Counted from the first letter of the stretch, positions 24,507-33,405 are shown. The stretch: 64,000 nt of DNA from JBFAPK01 sp040676675 (GCF_040676675.1 NZ_JBFAPK010000011.1:124001-188000); one strand, 5' to 3'. Notes: generated from the letters alone by a model not told the origin. A program made the numbers and translations.

Positions 24507-25541
24507 GTGCCGGAGGAGCCCGTGCCCGTACCCTCGACCCCGCTGCGGAAGCTCGGCTTCCTCACCATCGGCCTGTTCGACGAGGCCGACCCGCGCGCGG
24601 GCCACGAGTCGACGCTGGAGCTCATCGTGCTGGGCGAGCGGCTCGGCTTCGACAGCGCGTGGGTGCGCCACCGCCACCTGCAGTACGGCATCTCCTCGCC
24701 GATCGCCGTCCTGGCGGCGGCCTCGCAGCGCACCAGCCGCATCGAACTCGGCACCGCGGTCATCCCGCTCGGCTGGGAGAACCCGCTGCGCCTCGCCGAG
24801 GACCTGGCCACCGTCGACGTCCTCTCCGGCGGTCGGCTCAACCCGGGAGTGAGCGTCGGGCCGCCGATGCACTACAACCGCGTACGGGGATCGCTGTACC
24901 CGGACACCGCCGACGCCGAGGAGTTCGGCTATCCCCGGGTACGGCGCCTGCTCGACCTTGTCCGGGGCGAACCGGCCAGCGACTTCGAGGGCGTCGAGGG
25001 CGTCGAGGTGTACTCCCGGCGGGTGCAGCCCCACTCCCCCGGTCTCGCCGGCCGGATGTGGTACGGCGCCGGCAGCCTCCGCTCGGCCCGCTGGGCCGGC
25101 GAGCAGGGCATGAACCTGCTCACCAGCAGCGTGGTGAAGGCCGAGGAGTCGACGGACTTCGCCGAGATCCAGCTCGCCCAGATCCGTACCTTCCGGGCCC
25201 ACCACCCGGACGGCGACCGGGCCCGCGTCTCCCAGGGCCTGGTCGTCATCCCCACCGACACGGCCACCGCCGACCAGCGCGCCCGCTACGAGGAGTACGC
25301 CCGGCAGCGCGCGCCCCGGACCGCGTCGCCGCAGGGACCGGCCCGGATGATGTTCGCACCCGACCTCGTCGGCCCGGCCGAGGTGATCGCCGAGCGCCTG
25401 TCCGCGCACGCCGCGTTCCGCGAGGTGACCGAGGTCGCCTTCGCCCTGCCGTTCACCTTCGCACCCGCGGACTACGTCCAGATCCTCACCGACATGGCGA
25501 GCCGGCTCGGCCCGCTGCTCGGCTGGCACCCCGCCGGGTAG
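24507..25541 (+). CDS. LLM-class flavin-dependent oxidoreductase
   Basis: The 344-aa TIM-barrel protein resembles bacterial luciferase-like monooxygenases: LGFLTIGLFDE strand, LIVLGERLGFDSAWVRHRHLQYG, IELGTAVIPLGWENPLRLAEDLATVDVLSGGRL and a C-terminal FALPFTFAPADYVQIL. It probably uses FMN or F420 supplied by a reductase. Start is the GTG at 24507; the GTG five codons on is an alternative. It is monocistronic as far as the sequence shows. Confidence 0.85.
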   Translation: MPEEPVPVPSTPLRKLGFLTIGLFDEADPRAGHESTLELIVLGERLGFDSAWVRHRHLQYGISSPIAVLAAASQRTSRIELGTAVIPLGWENPLRLAEDLATVDVLSGGRLNPGVSVGPPMHYNRVRGSLYPDTADAEEFGYPRVRRLLDLVRGEPASDFEGVEGVEVYSRRVQPHSPGLAGRMWYGAGSLRSARWAGEQGMNLLTSSVVKAEESTDFAEIQLAQIRTFRAHHPDGDRARVSQGLVVIPTDTATADQRARYEEYARQRAPRTASPQGPARMMFAPDLVGPAEVIAERLSAHAAFREVTEVAFALPFTFAPADYVQILTDMASRLGPLLGWHPAG

Positions 25542-25651
25542 GTCCAGCCGAACGCGTTTGACCGGGGGTTGAGCGGGAACGGCGACGGCCATGACGGCGG
25601 TTGGCCCGGTGATCCGCATCGCCGGGCGACCCTGAGCGCCGGACCAGGTCG

Positions 25652-26881
25652 GTGTCGGCGTCGCCCCGGGGGCGGGGGATACGGGACTTCCTCCGGTCCC
25701 GGACGGTGCCGACCAGCGTCGAGAACCAGCGCGCGACCCTCTTCGAGATCTTCTTCGACCTCGTCTTCGTCTTCGCGCTGACCCGGATCATCGCCTTCAT
25801 GGGGCATCCACCCAGCTTCATCAGCATGGGGCGGGGAGCCCTGCTCCTGCTGCTGCTCTGGTTCTCCTGGGCCTCGTACACCTGGCTGAGCAACCAGGCC
25901 CGGGCCGACGTCGGGCTGATCCGCGGCGGCACGCTGCTGGCGATGGCCGCGCTCTTCGTGGCCGCGCTCGTGATCCCGGCCGCCTGGCGCACCCCCGCCG
26001 GCACCATGGCGGCACCGCTGATCCTGGTCGGCGCCTACATCGCGCTGCGGGCCGTACAGATCGTCCTCTACTACCAGGTGACCGCGCACGACCCACGGGT
26101 CCGGTTCGGGCTGCGGCTGATCGCGATCCCGATCGTCCTCGCCTGGATCCCGCTCGTCCTCGGCGCGGTCGCCGGCGGCGAGACGCAGACCCTGCTCTGG
26201 GCGGTGTCGCTGGCCGTCGACATCGGCGGACAGCGGACGATGCTCGCGGCCACCGGGGGCTGGCGGCTGCGCAGCCCCGGTCACTTCAGCGAGCGGCACA
26301 ACCTGGCGCTGATCATCGCCCTCGGCGAATCGCTGATCTCCGTGGGTACCGGGGCCGGCACCGTCGTCACGCGCGCGCCGGTGCTGGTGGCGGCGCTGCT
26401 GGCCTTCGTCGCGACGGTGTGCCTGTGGCGGACGTACTTCGAGTACGTCGGGCCGGCCGTGGCCCGTACGCTCGACCAGGCGGCCGCCCGACAGCGCGAC
26501 CGGATCGCCGCCGACGGGTACGGCCTGGCCTACCTGCTGCTGATCGTCGGAATCATCTACCTGGCGCTCGGGGTCGAACAGGTCGTGTCCGACCTGGCCG
26601 AGGAGCGGTCCGGCCGGTTCGCCGGCGAGCCGCTGGGCTGGCCGGCGACCATCGCCCTCTACGGCGGGGTCGCCCTCTACCTGGCCGGCCGGCCACTGTT
26701 CCTCTGGATCGCCGTCCGCTCGGCGCCCCGGGCGCAGCTCGCCGCGATCGGCGCCGCGCTGGTGCTGCTGCCGGTGGGACGCCACCTGTCCGCCCTGGCC
26801 GCGCTCGGCCTGGTCACCGCGCTCCTGCTGGTGGTCGCCGGCCACGAGCGCTCGACCCGGCGGCCGGAATCGAGGCGGTAG
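25652..26881 (+). CDS. Low-temperature-requirement protein A (LtrA) family membrane protein
   Basis: The 409-aa integral membrane protein carries the LtrA hallmark ATLFEIFFDLVFVFALTRI near residue 29, then many hydrophobic helices and the ERHNLALIIALGESLISVG motif. The molecular function of LtrA proteins is not established; in Listeria the gene affects growth in the cold. The start is a GTG at 25652. A repeat tract lies immediately downstream, between it and the convergent methyltransferase gene. Confidence 0.88.
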   Translation: MSASPRGRGIRDFLRSRTVPTSVENQRATLFEIFFDLVFVFALTRIIAFMGHPPSFISMGRGALLLLLLWFSWASYTWLSNQARADVGLIRGGTLLAMAALFVAALVIPAAWRTPAGTMAAPLILVGAYIALRAVQIVLYYQVTAHDPRVRFGLRLIAIPIVLAWIPLVLGAVAGGETQTLLWAVSLAVDIGGQRTMLAATGGWRLRSPGHFSERHNLALIIALGESLISVGTGAGTVVTRAPVLVAALLAFVATVCLWRTYFEYVGPAVARTLDQAAARQRDRIAADGYGLAYLLLIVGIIYLALGVEQVVSDLAEERSGRFAGEPLGWPATIALYGGVALYLAGRPLFLWIAVRSAPRAQLAAIGAALVLLPVGRHLSALAALGLVTALLLVVAGHERSTRRPESRR

Positions 26882-26895
26882 GCGGCGGGGTCAGC

Positions 26896-27022
26896 GCGGG
26901 CTCATCCCGGCGGGGGCAGCGGGCTTACCCCGGCGTGGGGGCGGGCTCATCCCGGGGTGGGGGCGGGGCTCATCCCGGGGTGGGGGCGGGCTCATCCCCG
27001 GGGTGGGGGCGGGCTCATCCCG
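26896..27022. repeat. Tandem repeat of ~24 bp between convergent genes
   Basis: About five imperfect copies of GGGCTCATCCCGGGGTGGGG follow the LtrA stop. The last copy reaches the end of the opposing methyltransferase gene. Length variation between strains would be expected. Confidence 0.8.
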
Positions 27023-27737
27023 GCGGGGCGGCGACCGGTATCGGCGTGGCGGTGACGCAGGTGAGCACCCGGCCCTGCCCGCGGGCCTCGGTCGTTGCGG
27101 TGGTGGTGAACCCCTGGGCCCGGAGCAGCCGCTCCGTGGAGGTGAGGTTCGCCTCGGGATGCACGGACGTGGGCCGCTCGCCGAAGACGTAGAGCCGTCC
27201 GCCCGGCGCCAGCAGGCTCCGGATCCGGTCGATCTGCCGCGTCGCCGCGCCCAGCCAGAACAGGTTGACGTTCACCGCGAAGATCTTGGTGAAGTACCCG
27301 GCCGGGAGGTCCACCGACGCGAACTCCGCGCATCGGATCTCGACCGTGCCCGAGTCGATGTGGCTGGCGTTGCGCTCGGTCGCGAGCCGGGCCATCGTCG
27401 CCGCCCGGTCGATCGCGACGATCCGGCCGGTGGTGAGCCGACCGGCGACCAGGGAGACCGCCACGCCACGGCCACATCCGATCTCCAACAGCCGGTCGTG
27501 GGGCCCGACGGCCATCGTCTCCACCGCCCAACGCTGGCGGTACGGTGCCGCCGACGCCTGGGCCGACTCGTCCGGGGCCGACTCGTCCGGGGCCGACTCG
27601 TCCGGGGCCGACTCGTCCGGGGCCGACTCGTCCGGGGCCGACTCGTCCGGGGCCGACTCGTCCGGCGACGGGACGGGACCGCCGGCGACGAGACCTGGAT
27701 CGCAGGTCGGCGGGGCGCATCTCACGACGTCACTCAC
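27015..27737 (-). CDS. SAM-dependent methyltransferase with seven N-terminal PDESA repeats
   Basis: The class I methyltransferase core shows LLEIGCGRGVAVSLVAG (SAM motif I), IVAIDRA (motif II acidic end) and RSLLAPGGRLYVFGE. Residues ~25-60 are seven perfect PDESA repeats, a flexible acidic tail not expected for the family. The start is the GTG at 27737 or the TTG just upstream. If translation began after the repeats, a normal ~185-aa enzyme would still result. The substrate is unknown. Confidence 0.82.
   Translation of the reverse strand: MSDVVRCAPPTCDPGLVAGGPVPSPDESAPDESAPDESAPDESAPDESAPDESAPDESAQASAAPYRQRWAVETMAVGPHDRLLEIGCGRGVAVSLVAGRLTTGRIVAIDRAATMARLATERNASHIDSGTVEIRCAEFASVDLPAGYFTKIFAVNVNLFWLGAATRQIDRIRSLLAPGGRLYVFGERPTSVHPEANLTSTERLLRAQGFTTTATTEARGQGRVLTCVTATPIPVAAPPG
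27564..27668. repeat. 15-bp coding minisatellite, 7 copies
   Basis: GACTCGTCCGGGGCC is repeated seven times almost perfectly (last copy GACTCGTCCGGCGAC). It encodes the PDESA repeats. The unit length keeps frame whatever the copy number. Confidence 0.95.
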
Positions 27738-27868
27738 CAAGCCGTCTTCTGCTCACACAATCGATTGCACCTCGCCGGACGGCCGAATGCACAGTGCCCT
27801 CGGTCACCAGCGGCAAGTATGCGGCAGAGTGCGCCGGGCGGTATGCGGGCCGGGATCGGGCTGGCCCC

Positions 27869-28202
27869 GCCCCGCGGCCGGCCCCGCGACAAATCGTCGG
27901 CATTCGCGCCGCTGGCTGAGGTGTTGGCGCCGCGGTGGCGGGTGATCGCGCCCGGTCAGCGTGGGCATGGAGCGTCGGATGGTGCCGAGAGACACGAGCG
28001 GGACGGCTACGTCGCCGACGTCACCGCCTTCCACCGGAATCTGCGAGTCGGTCCTGCGGCGGTGCTGGGCCACTCACTCGGCGGCGTAAACGCGCACCAG
28101 TACGCCGCCCGGCACGCGGACCGGTTCACCGCGCTGATCGTCGAGGACATCGGCGCGGTCGTGGCCGCGACTGGTCGTTCACCAGGCGCAACGCGCGGCA
28201 GG
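27869..28202 (+). pseudogene. Remnant of an alpha/beta-hydrolase gene
   Basis: The frame reads KSSAFAPLAEVLAPRWRVIAPGQRGHGAS and later AAVLGHSLGGVNAHQYA, the nucleophile elbow GHSLGG of alpha/beta hydrolases. The start and oxyanion region are missing or unrecognisable. The frame loses similarity near 28180, where the oppositely oriented secreted-protein gene begins its last codons. It looks like a hydrolase gene truncated by insertion or deletion next to the islet. Confidence 0.65.
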
Positions 28203-29801
28203 TCAGGCCGCTGGCAGGCTGGTGAACACCAGCGGCCCGGACGGTGCCGGAGTACCGCCGTTGGGGTACCCCCAGGACGCCCCGTTACCCGCCGAGGTGC
28301 TGAGCGTGAAGCCCACCGTGTACGTCCCTGTCGGCAGGGCGGAGAAGGACACCGGCAGCGAGACGTGCCCATCGGGCCCGACACGGACGCCGCCGCTCGC
28401 GCCGCCCACCGAGTGACCGAGGGAGTTGTAGATGGTGGTCGAGAACCCGGTCACTGGAGCAAGCGTGACGTCGTCGATGATGACGTTGACGCTGATGCCG
28501 TTGAACAGGTCACCCGGAGCGGCCTCGGTGCGGCTCAGCGCTGCCGCGATCGCCACCGGCCTGGCCGTGTCGGGCACCCGAGTGGCCCGCAGGTCCAGCA
28601 CGGGCCCGCCGTAGTAGGCACCGTACACCGAAACCGCACCGGCCGCGTCGGTGAGCAGAATACCGTCGATGGTGCAGGAGCTGTTCAGCTCATGCATCAC
28701 CACCGGGAGTGAGTACGTACCCGCCGGTCCCTCCGTCAGCACCTGGTTCCAGGTCGAGCAGCCCGAGGTCGCGACCGTGGCGGTCAGCCCGCCCTGTACT
28801 CCGCTCGCGCTAAACGTCAACGTGGTCGTCGCCGACTGGCGCCAGTTGTTCACCTGCGTCGGGCTCAACGCGAACCCGCTGGCGCTTATTACCTCGTTGC
28901 GAGTGACCCGCACCGTCTGCGCATCGAGGCCGGTGTAGCGCTCGGTGTTGCCGGCCCGGTCAGTCAGGCTGACCTCCTTCACTTCCCAGTCGCCGGTGGG
29001 GCTGCCCGCAGGCAGCGTTACCGGCAGTTCGCACCCGACGAACCAGGAGTCCCAGTTCTGCATGTCACCGCAGAGCATGCCGCCCTGGTCGCTGTATCCC
29101 AGGGTGATCGGTGCGACGACCTCGATGGTGCCGGGGCCGTCCAGCACGATGTGACCCTCCCAGAAGCCCGCGCCCGGCTCGTCCTGGACGTACAGGCCGT
29201 AGCGCAGGGTTGCACCGGAGCCGTCGTCGTATACCTGATTCTTGGTCGGCGAGGCGAGCCAGACCCCGTCTGTCACCGGCGGCGCGGTGTCGGGGGTTTG
29301 GGTGGCCGCCAGCACGGCAGCCGGGCTGATCTCGTCGCCGGACAGGGTCCGCGTGGTGCCCTGGTCGTCGGTTGCGGTGATCCTATTGACGCGGTAGGTC
29401 ACCGGCGCGGCCGGACCGTACTCGGTCAGGTGGAAGTCGTACGCGTATGACGAGCTGGCGATCTCGCCTGTGTACGGCCCGACGACGGGCCACCCGCCGT
29501 CGAGACTGAACCGGATCTGCTCGACCGGCCCGACCGCGGTGGTGCCGCTGTAACCCTGCACATAGATGCTGCCGCTGAGGTCGTGGGCGGTGGTCGACGT
29601 GTCGGTCACCGTCCAGTTCAGGGTGACGGTCGTGCCGCCGGTGGTGGTGTCGACGTGGTCCGTCGCAAAAGCGATGCCCGAGAAGCCGATCTCCGGGTTC
29701 CCTGCCGCGACGGCCGGTGCTGCCGCCGCCGCGAGCAGCACCGTGGCCGCAGTTACGGTGGCCGAGATTCGTGAGACTGCGCGAAGGTGCCCAGCGACCA
29801 T
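28203..29801 (-). CDS. Large secreted protein of unknown function
   Basis: The 532-aa product starts at an ATG with GGAGGACAC before it. It has a Sec-type signal peptide (to about residue 33, APAVAA). The mature chain is rich in Thr, Ser, Gly and beta-strand-like stretches, suggesting several Ig-like domains. Two Cys pairs (MLCGDM...WFVGCELP, and SGCSTW...NSSCTID) could form disulphides. No enzyme motif is visible. Codon usage and base composition look slightly less GC-rich than the surroundings, in keeping with recent acquisition. Confidence 0.75.
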   Translation of the reverse strand: MVAGHLRAVSRISATVTAATVLLAAAAAPAVAAGNPEIGFSGIAFATDHVDTTTGGTTVTLNWTVTDTSTTAHDLSGSIYVQGYSGTTAVGPVEQIRFSLDGGWPVVGPYTGEIASSSYAYDFHLTEYGPAAPVTYRVNRITATDDQGTTRTLSGDEISPAAVLAATQTPDTAPPVTDGVWLASPTKNQVYDDGSGATLRYGLYVQDEPGAGFWEGHIVLDGPGTIEVVAPITLGYSDQGGMLCGDMQNWDSWFVGCELPVTLPAGSPTGDWEVKEVSLTDRAGNTERYTGLDAQTVRVTRNEVISASGFALSPTQVNNWRQSATTTLTFSASGVQGGLTATVATSGCSTWNQVLTEGPAGTYSLPVVMHELNSSCTIDGILLTDAAGAVSVYGAYYGGPVLDLRATRVPDTARPVAIAAALSRTEAAPGDLFNGISVNVIIDDVTLAPVTGFSTTIYNSLGHSVGGASGGVRVGPDGHVSLPVSFSALPTGTYTVGFTLSTSAGNGASWGYPNGGTPAPSGPLVFTSLPAA

Positions 29802-30198
29802 GTGTCCTCCCCAGTGACGTGTGACCGGACCTCGATGGTCCGGTCGGCGCGGGCCGCCGTACCGCGGACTGCGCGCGCAGCGTATTAGATGCGTAACAGC
29901 GACGGAAACGCGATTTCAGCCCCTCCGCGCGCCTCGGAGGAGGCGTACGGTGCGCCCGGTCAGCTGACCGCAGGACAGTCCACGATGGATCTCCGGCCGA
30001 GTGGACTGCCGCACGGTGGGAGCAGGAGCAGCCCGATGGCGGGCCTGGGGTGGTGAGCCGCGACATCAAACGAGCCCTGACGCGACCGCATCAGGCGCAC
30101 GTGATCGTGTGGCACGGCACCAACCGGATCCGGGTCGGCAACGAACTGATGTTGCGGCTCGCTGCCGACCGGCACCCGCTCGATACCCGAGGCTGCGG
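29802..30198. other. Intergenic region, no gene recognised
   Basis: This holds the promoter side of the secreted-protein gene and weak ORFs on both strands that match nothing I know. It is part of the lower-GC islet. Confidence 0.5.
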
Positions 30199-30711
30199 TT
30201 ACTGCTTGGTGCAGGTCAGCACGATCAGCGCATCCGACGGAAGCCTCTCCCCCGCCTTCGCTGACTGCTTCGTCACCGTCCAGTTGGCCAGCAACAGAAC
30301 GACCTTGTCGTCCGGATCCGCCGACCCGTACTGGATATTGGTGAAGCCGAGCCGCTTGAGTTCATCGTCCGCTATGGCGGCGTTCTTGCCGATTAGGTTC
30401 GGCACGGTAGCCACCTTCAGGACTGCCGATGTAGATGTAGCTCCGGATGATGCCGCTTTCGAAGGCGCGGCGGTGGTCGGCTGCTGGCTCGGTACCGCGG
30501 GCAGGCTGAGCGTCGGTGCTGGCGCCTGGCTTGCCTGCCTGGGATCGTCCTGGTTTGCGCCGATCGCGGCGAGGACGCCGCATCCGAGGCAGGCGAGCAC
30601 CAGGACGCCGCCGACAGCGGCGAGCACGATCCAGAGGGTGCGGTTGCTCTTTTTCGGCGACTGCGGGGGCGGGTAGGGCAAGCCTCGTCTGCCCCCGACT
30701 GGTCGCCGCAA
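30199..30711 (-). CDS. Membrane-anchored single PASTA-domain protein
   Basis: The 170-aa protein has a short basic, Pro-rich N-terminus, one transmembrane helix near residues 26-50, a Ser/Ala/Pro-rich linker, and a C-terminal domain. That domain reads ATVPNLIGKNAAIADDELKRLGF and ends GERLPSDALIVLTCTK, matching a PASTA repeat. PASTA domains bind cell-wall fragments in Ser/Thr kinases and PBPs, but no kinase domain is present here. The protein would display the domain outside the membrane. Confidence 0.78.
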   Translation of the reverse strand: MRRPVGGRRGLPYPPPQSPKKSNRTLWIVLAAVGGVLVLACLGCGVLAAIGANQDDPRQASQAPAPTLSLPAVPSQQPTTAAPSKAASSGATSTSAVLKVATVPNLIGKNAAIADDELKRLGFTNIQYGSADPDDKVVLLLANWTVTKQSAKAGERLPSDALIVLTCTKQ

Positions 30712-30920
30712 CTCAACGCTGGATACTCGATCAACTGGTCGACCACCACGGGCCGGGTTGGGCAGGCGTGGTCACCAAAGGCATAGGTCGGACAATTTAC
30801 TAGATCGCGAACCCGGCCATTGCCAGCCAGTTGGCGGCGGCCGGGCTACTGTCTGGGAAGCGATGCACCCACGGTGCACCCAGAGGCGGAAAACCAAGAT
30901 CTACTATCTAGCGTTTGTGC
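30712..30920. other. Region adjoining the tRNA-Ile 3' end
   Basis: Relatively AT-rich for this window (ACAATTTACTAGATC, AGATCTACTATCTAGCG). Weak ORFs that run into the tRNA are artefacts. The position is typical of an integration junction, but I see no intact integrase or clear att repeat. Confidence 0.4.
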
Positions 30921-30997
30921 TGGTGGGGCGGGCGGGACTCGAACCCGCGACCGAGGGATTATGAGTCCCCTGCTCTAACCGGCTGAGCTACCGCCCC
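30921..30997 (-). tRNA. tRNA with CAT anticodon, probably tRNA-Ile2 (lysidine type)
   Basis: The cloverleaf is complete: acceptor GGGGCGG/CCGCCCC, D arm GCTC/GAGC, anticodon stem GGGGA/TCCCT with loop CTCATAA, and T arm GCGGG/CCCGC with TTCGAGT. CCA is encoded at 30923-30921. The ACTCATAATC...GGTCGC pattern matches the CAU isoleucine tRNA read after lysidine modification better than elongator Met. Confidence 0.9.
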
Positions 30998-31130
30998 CCG
31001 CCGGGCGACAGCCTAGCCTACGATCCGGAACTTACGGGGTCACCACGGGCCGGCTCCGCACACCGGCCCGCTCGCCCGCCGGGGAAACCGCAGCTCAGCG
31101 GCGTACCAGGTCCGGAAGCCCGACCGCCCG

Positions 31131-32399
31131 TCAGCCCGCCGGCGCGGCGCGCAGCGTGTCGACCACGGAGCCGGCGACCCGCCAGCCGCTGGCGAGCGCC
31201 CCCTGGATCGAGGGGCTGTCCCGGTGGTCACCGGCCACGAAGATCCCCTCTCCCACCCGGGCCGGCCGGCGCAGTCGGCCCTGGGGCGGCGGCGCGGCGG
31301 GCAGGGCCGCCGGCAGCGAGACCGTCGTCAGATGTTCCCAGTCGGCGGTGGCGCGGCCGTACAGCCGGGCCAGTTCGAGGCGTACGGCGGGCTCCGGCGG
31401 CGCGGTCGGTCCCGCCCGGCCGACCACCGTGGTGGCGACCAGGTGCCGCCCCGGCGGGGCGTACCCGGGCGCGGCCCGGCTCACCACCACCGTGTTCGCG
31501 ACCAGTTCCCGCCGGTCGCCGTCGACCAGCAGGATCGGTGCGCTCGTCGGCGGCCGGTCGGTCGAGTGGTAGTACGTGGTGAGCGGGTGCATCCGGATGC
31601 GGCCGAGCGCGGGGAGCAGCCGGCTCGCGGCCGGCGGGTCGACCGCCACCAGTACGGCCCGGCAGCGCACGGCGCCCGACGGGGTACGCACCAGCCCCGG
31701 CTCGACGGCTTCGACCGGTACCCCGGTGACGAGCAGCGAGTCCGGCAGCGGTACGGCGACCGCCTCCGGCAGCCGTCCCATCCCGCCGGCCGGTACGCCG
31801 AGCCGCCCGCGCACGAACGAGCGCGCCACCAGCGCGAGCACGTGGCTGGAGGTCTCCAGCTCCCGGTCGGCGAAGACGCCGGAGAGGAAGGGGCGGAGCA
31901 GTTCCTCGACGATCGCGTCGGAGAGCCCGGCGCGGCGCAGGGCGGTTTCGGTGGTGACCTCGGGCGCGGCCAGCAGCCGGTGGACGGGCAGCGTGGCGCA
32001 GCCGCCCGCGAGGAGCGCCAGGCGCAGCCGGTCGAGGACGCTGCCGACGCGGGCGCGGGCGGCGCGCGGCCCGGCGGTGGGGCGGCGCAGCGGGTGCTCC
32101 AGCCGCACCAGCGCCTCGCCGCGGCGCACCAGCACGCCGGGGGTGAAGTAGCGGAGTTCCAGCGTCGCCAGGTCGACCAGGCCGCCGAGCCTCGGGTACG
32201 CGGTGTTGACGAGCTGGAATCCCCGGTCGAGCAGGTACCCGTCGACCGCGTCGGTGGCCACCCGCCCGCCGAGCCGGTCGCCGGCCTCCAGCAGCAGCCA
32301 CGGTACGCCGGCGCGGTGCAGCCGGCGGGCGGCGGCGAGTCCGGCCAGCCCACCGCCGACGATCACCACGTCTGTCTCGTCGGGCAGTTCGGGTGCCAC
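31131..32399 (-). CDS. FAD-dependent amine oxidase/desaturase-like protein
   Basis: I start the 422-aa protein at the GTG at 32399, preceded by GGGAGGTGG; the longer frame runs through tRNA-Asn and cannot be real. The N-terminus DVVIVGGGLAGLAAARRLHRAGVPWLLLEAGDRLGGR is the FAD motif of flavin amine oxidases and phytoene desaturase-like proteins. The C-terminus GIFVAGDHRDSPSIQGALASGWR is the second FAD-contact motif. It probably oxidises an amine or a carotenoid-like compound; there are no terpene genes immediately beside it. It is likely monocistronic. Confidence 0.85.
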   Translation of the reverse strand: MAPELPDETDVVIVGGGLAGLAAARRLHRAGVPWLLLEAGDRLGGRVATDAVDGYLLDRGFQLVNTAYPRLGGLVDLATLELRYFTPGVLVRRGEALVRLEHPLRRPTAGPRAARARVGSVLDRLRLALLAGGCATLPVHRLLAAPEVTTETALRRAGLSDAIVEELLRPFLSGVFADRELETSSHVLALVARSFVRGRLGVPAGGMGRLPEAVAVPLPDSLLVTGVPVEAVEPGLVRTPSGAVRCRAVLVAVDPPAASRLLPALGRIRMHPLTTYYHSTDRPPTSAPILLVDGDRRELVANTVVVSRAAPGYAPPGRHLVATTVVGRAGPTAPPEPAVRLELARLYGRATADWEHLTTVSLPAALPAAPPPQGRLRRPARVGEGIFVAGDHRDSPSIQGALASGWRVAGSVVDTLRAAPAG

Positions 32400-32512
32400 G
32401 GCCACCTCCCTCCCGCCGCCGTCGTGCGCCGCGCGCACCCGGCCCGGCGACGCGGGCCCGCAGATACGACGATGCCCGCCGGCGGGGCCGACGGGCGGGC
32501 TGGTGGGAAAAG

Positions 32513-32585
32513 CTCCCCCGATTGGACTCGAACCAATAACCTGCCGGTTAACAGCCGGCTGCTCTGCCAATTGAGCTACAGGGGA
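32513..32585 (-). tRNA. tRNA-Asn (GTT)
   Basis: Acceptor TCCCCTG/CGGGGGA, D arm GCTC/GAGC, anticodon stem GCCGG/CCGGC with loop CTGTTAA (anticodon GTT), and T arm ATTGG/CCAAT with TTCGAGT. CCA is not encoded. It lies 113 bases upstream of the amine-oxidase gene on the same strand. Confidence 0.95.
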
Positions 32586-32716
32586 TCGCGGCTGGCTCCG
32601 GATCTCTCCGGCGCCCTTGCGACGGCATAAGAGTACAGGACTCCCGGGGGTGTTGGTCCACCGGGTTGTTCCCTCCCCGCCCGGCCGTCCGGTCCCGCCC
32701 CCACCCCGCCCCCACC

Positions 32717-32793
32717 CCGCCGATCATGGACTTGTGGTCGGCCCAGAAGGGGCTAAAGCGGCATAAGGTCCGCCACAACTCCTTGATCGGCGG
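32717..32793. repeat. Large inverted repeat (21-bp arms) in intergenic DNA
   Basis: CCGCCGATCATGGACTTGTGG (32717-32737, 21 bp) pairs with 32773-32793 at 19 of 21 positions around a 35-base loop. It lies in the 379-base space between tRNA-Asn and the YtxH-like gene, which holds nothing else recognisable. It looks like a dispersed palindromic repeat. Confidence 0.75.
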
Positions 32794-32964
32794 GCGGTGT
32801 GCGGGGCGCAACGCGGAATCGGACAAATCGACAGGTGGCCCCGCCACGCATGAGCGCGGAGGAGGATGGGTACTTACCTGAGGACAGACGACGCAGGCGC
32901 GACAGGGTGGCCGACCGGGGACGACCGGTCGTCAACCCCGCGTCAGGTACGAGAGGAGCCGCGG

Positions 32965-33345
32965 ATGCGCGGAAAGCTTCTGTTCATCGGCGGGCTGGCC
33001 GCGGGCTTCGTCCTGGGCGCCCGCGCCGGTCGGGAGAAGTACGAGCAGCTGGTCCTCCAGGGCCGCAAGGTGCTCGACCACCCCACCGTGCAGGAGGCGG
33101 CCGGCGTGGCCCAGGCACAGGCCACCCGCCTCTACACCGAGGGCCGGGAGCGGCTGAGCCACACCCGGCTGGGCGAGAAGCTCGGCGGCATCACCGGGGA
33201 CAGCGAGCGCACCACGGAGCTGCCCAGGTCGGACGGCGCGTACGCGACGTCGACCAGCGGCGGCTCGGGGAGCAAGTCGAGCTCGACCTCGGCCACGCCG
33301 CGGAGCAACCCGTCCGGCCCGAACGCCAACGGCACCGGCCTCTGA
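32965..33345 (+). CDS. YtxH-like small membrane protein
   Basis: I chose the ATG at 32965 (MRGKLLFIGGLAAGFVLGARAG), which has GAGAGGAG upstream, rather than the GTG-type start 99 bases earlier. The 126-aa protein has one N-terminal membrane or amphipathic helix, then REKYEQL and a helical region, and a Ser/Gly/Thr-rich tail. This is the actinobacterial YtxH-like layout. The function is unknown; related proteins are general stress or envelope proteins. Confidence 0.75.
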   Translation: MRGKLLFIGGLAAGFVLGARAGREKYEQLVLQGRKVLDHPTVQEAAGVAQAQATRLYTEGRERLSHTRLGEKLGGITGDSERTTELPRSDGAYATSTSGGSGSKSSSTSATPRSNPSGPNANGTGL

Positions 33346-33386
33346 CCGTCGAAGAGCCGTCCGGCCCGGTGTCCGGGTCGGCGCCG

Positions 33387-33405
33387 CGAACGGCCGGGCC
33401 GTTCG
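33387..33405 (+). terminator. Short hairpin after the YtxH-like gene
   Basis: CGAACGGC and GCCGTTCG pair around a 3-base loop, 42 bases after the stop. A 26-bp tandem repeat (33405-33456) follows. Confidence 0.4.

Noticed and set aside
26896..27022. Tandem repeats as a CRISPR array
   Set aside because: Units are contiguous and near-identical with no unique spacers. No array with spacers was seen anywhere in the window.
27003..28712. 569-codon plus-strand frame spanning the methyltransferase and secreted-protein genes
   Set aside because: Only the middle part has protein similarity (alpha/beta hydrolase remnant); the ends are shadows of opposite-strand genes.
29960..30175. Small ORFs between the secreted protein and PASTA protein
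   Set aside because: No recognisable sequence, no ribosome-binding site and competing frames on both strands.
30758..30964. ORF ending VGRAGLEPATEGL
   Set aside because: That ending is the well-known false translation of a tRNA T arm and anticodon region; it runs into tRNA-Ile2.
32400..32570. N-terminal extension of the amine-oxidase-like protein
   Set aside because: It would be encoded across tRNA-Asn; the GTG at 32399 has a strong ribosome-binding site and the FAD motif follows directly.
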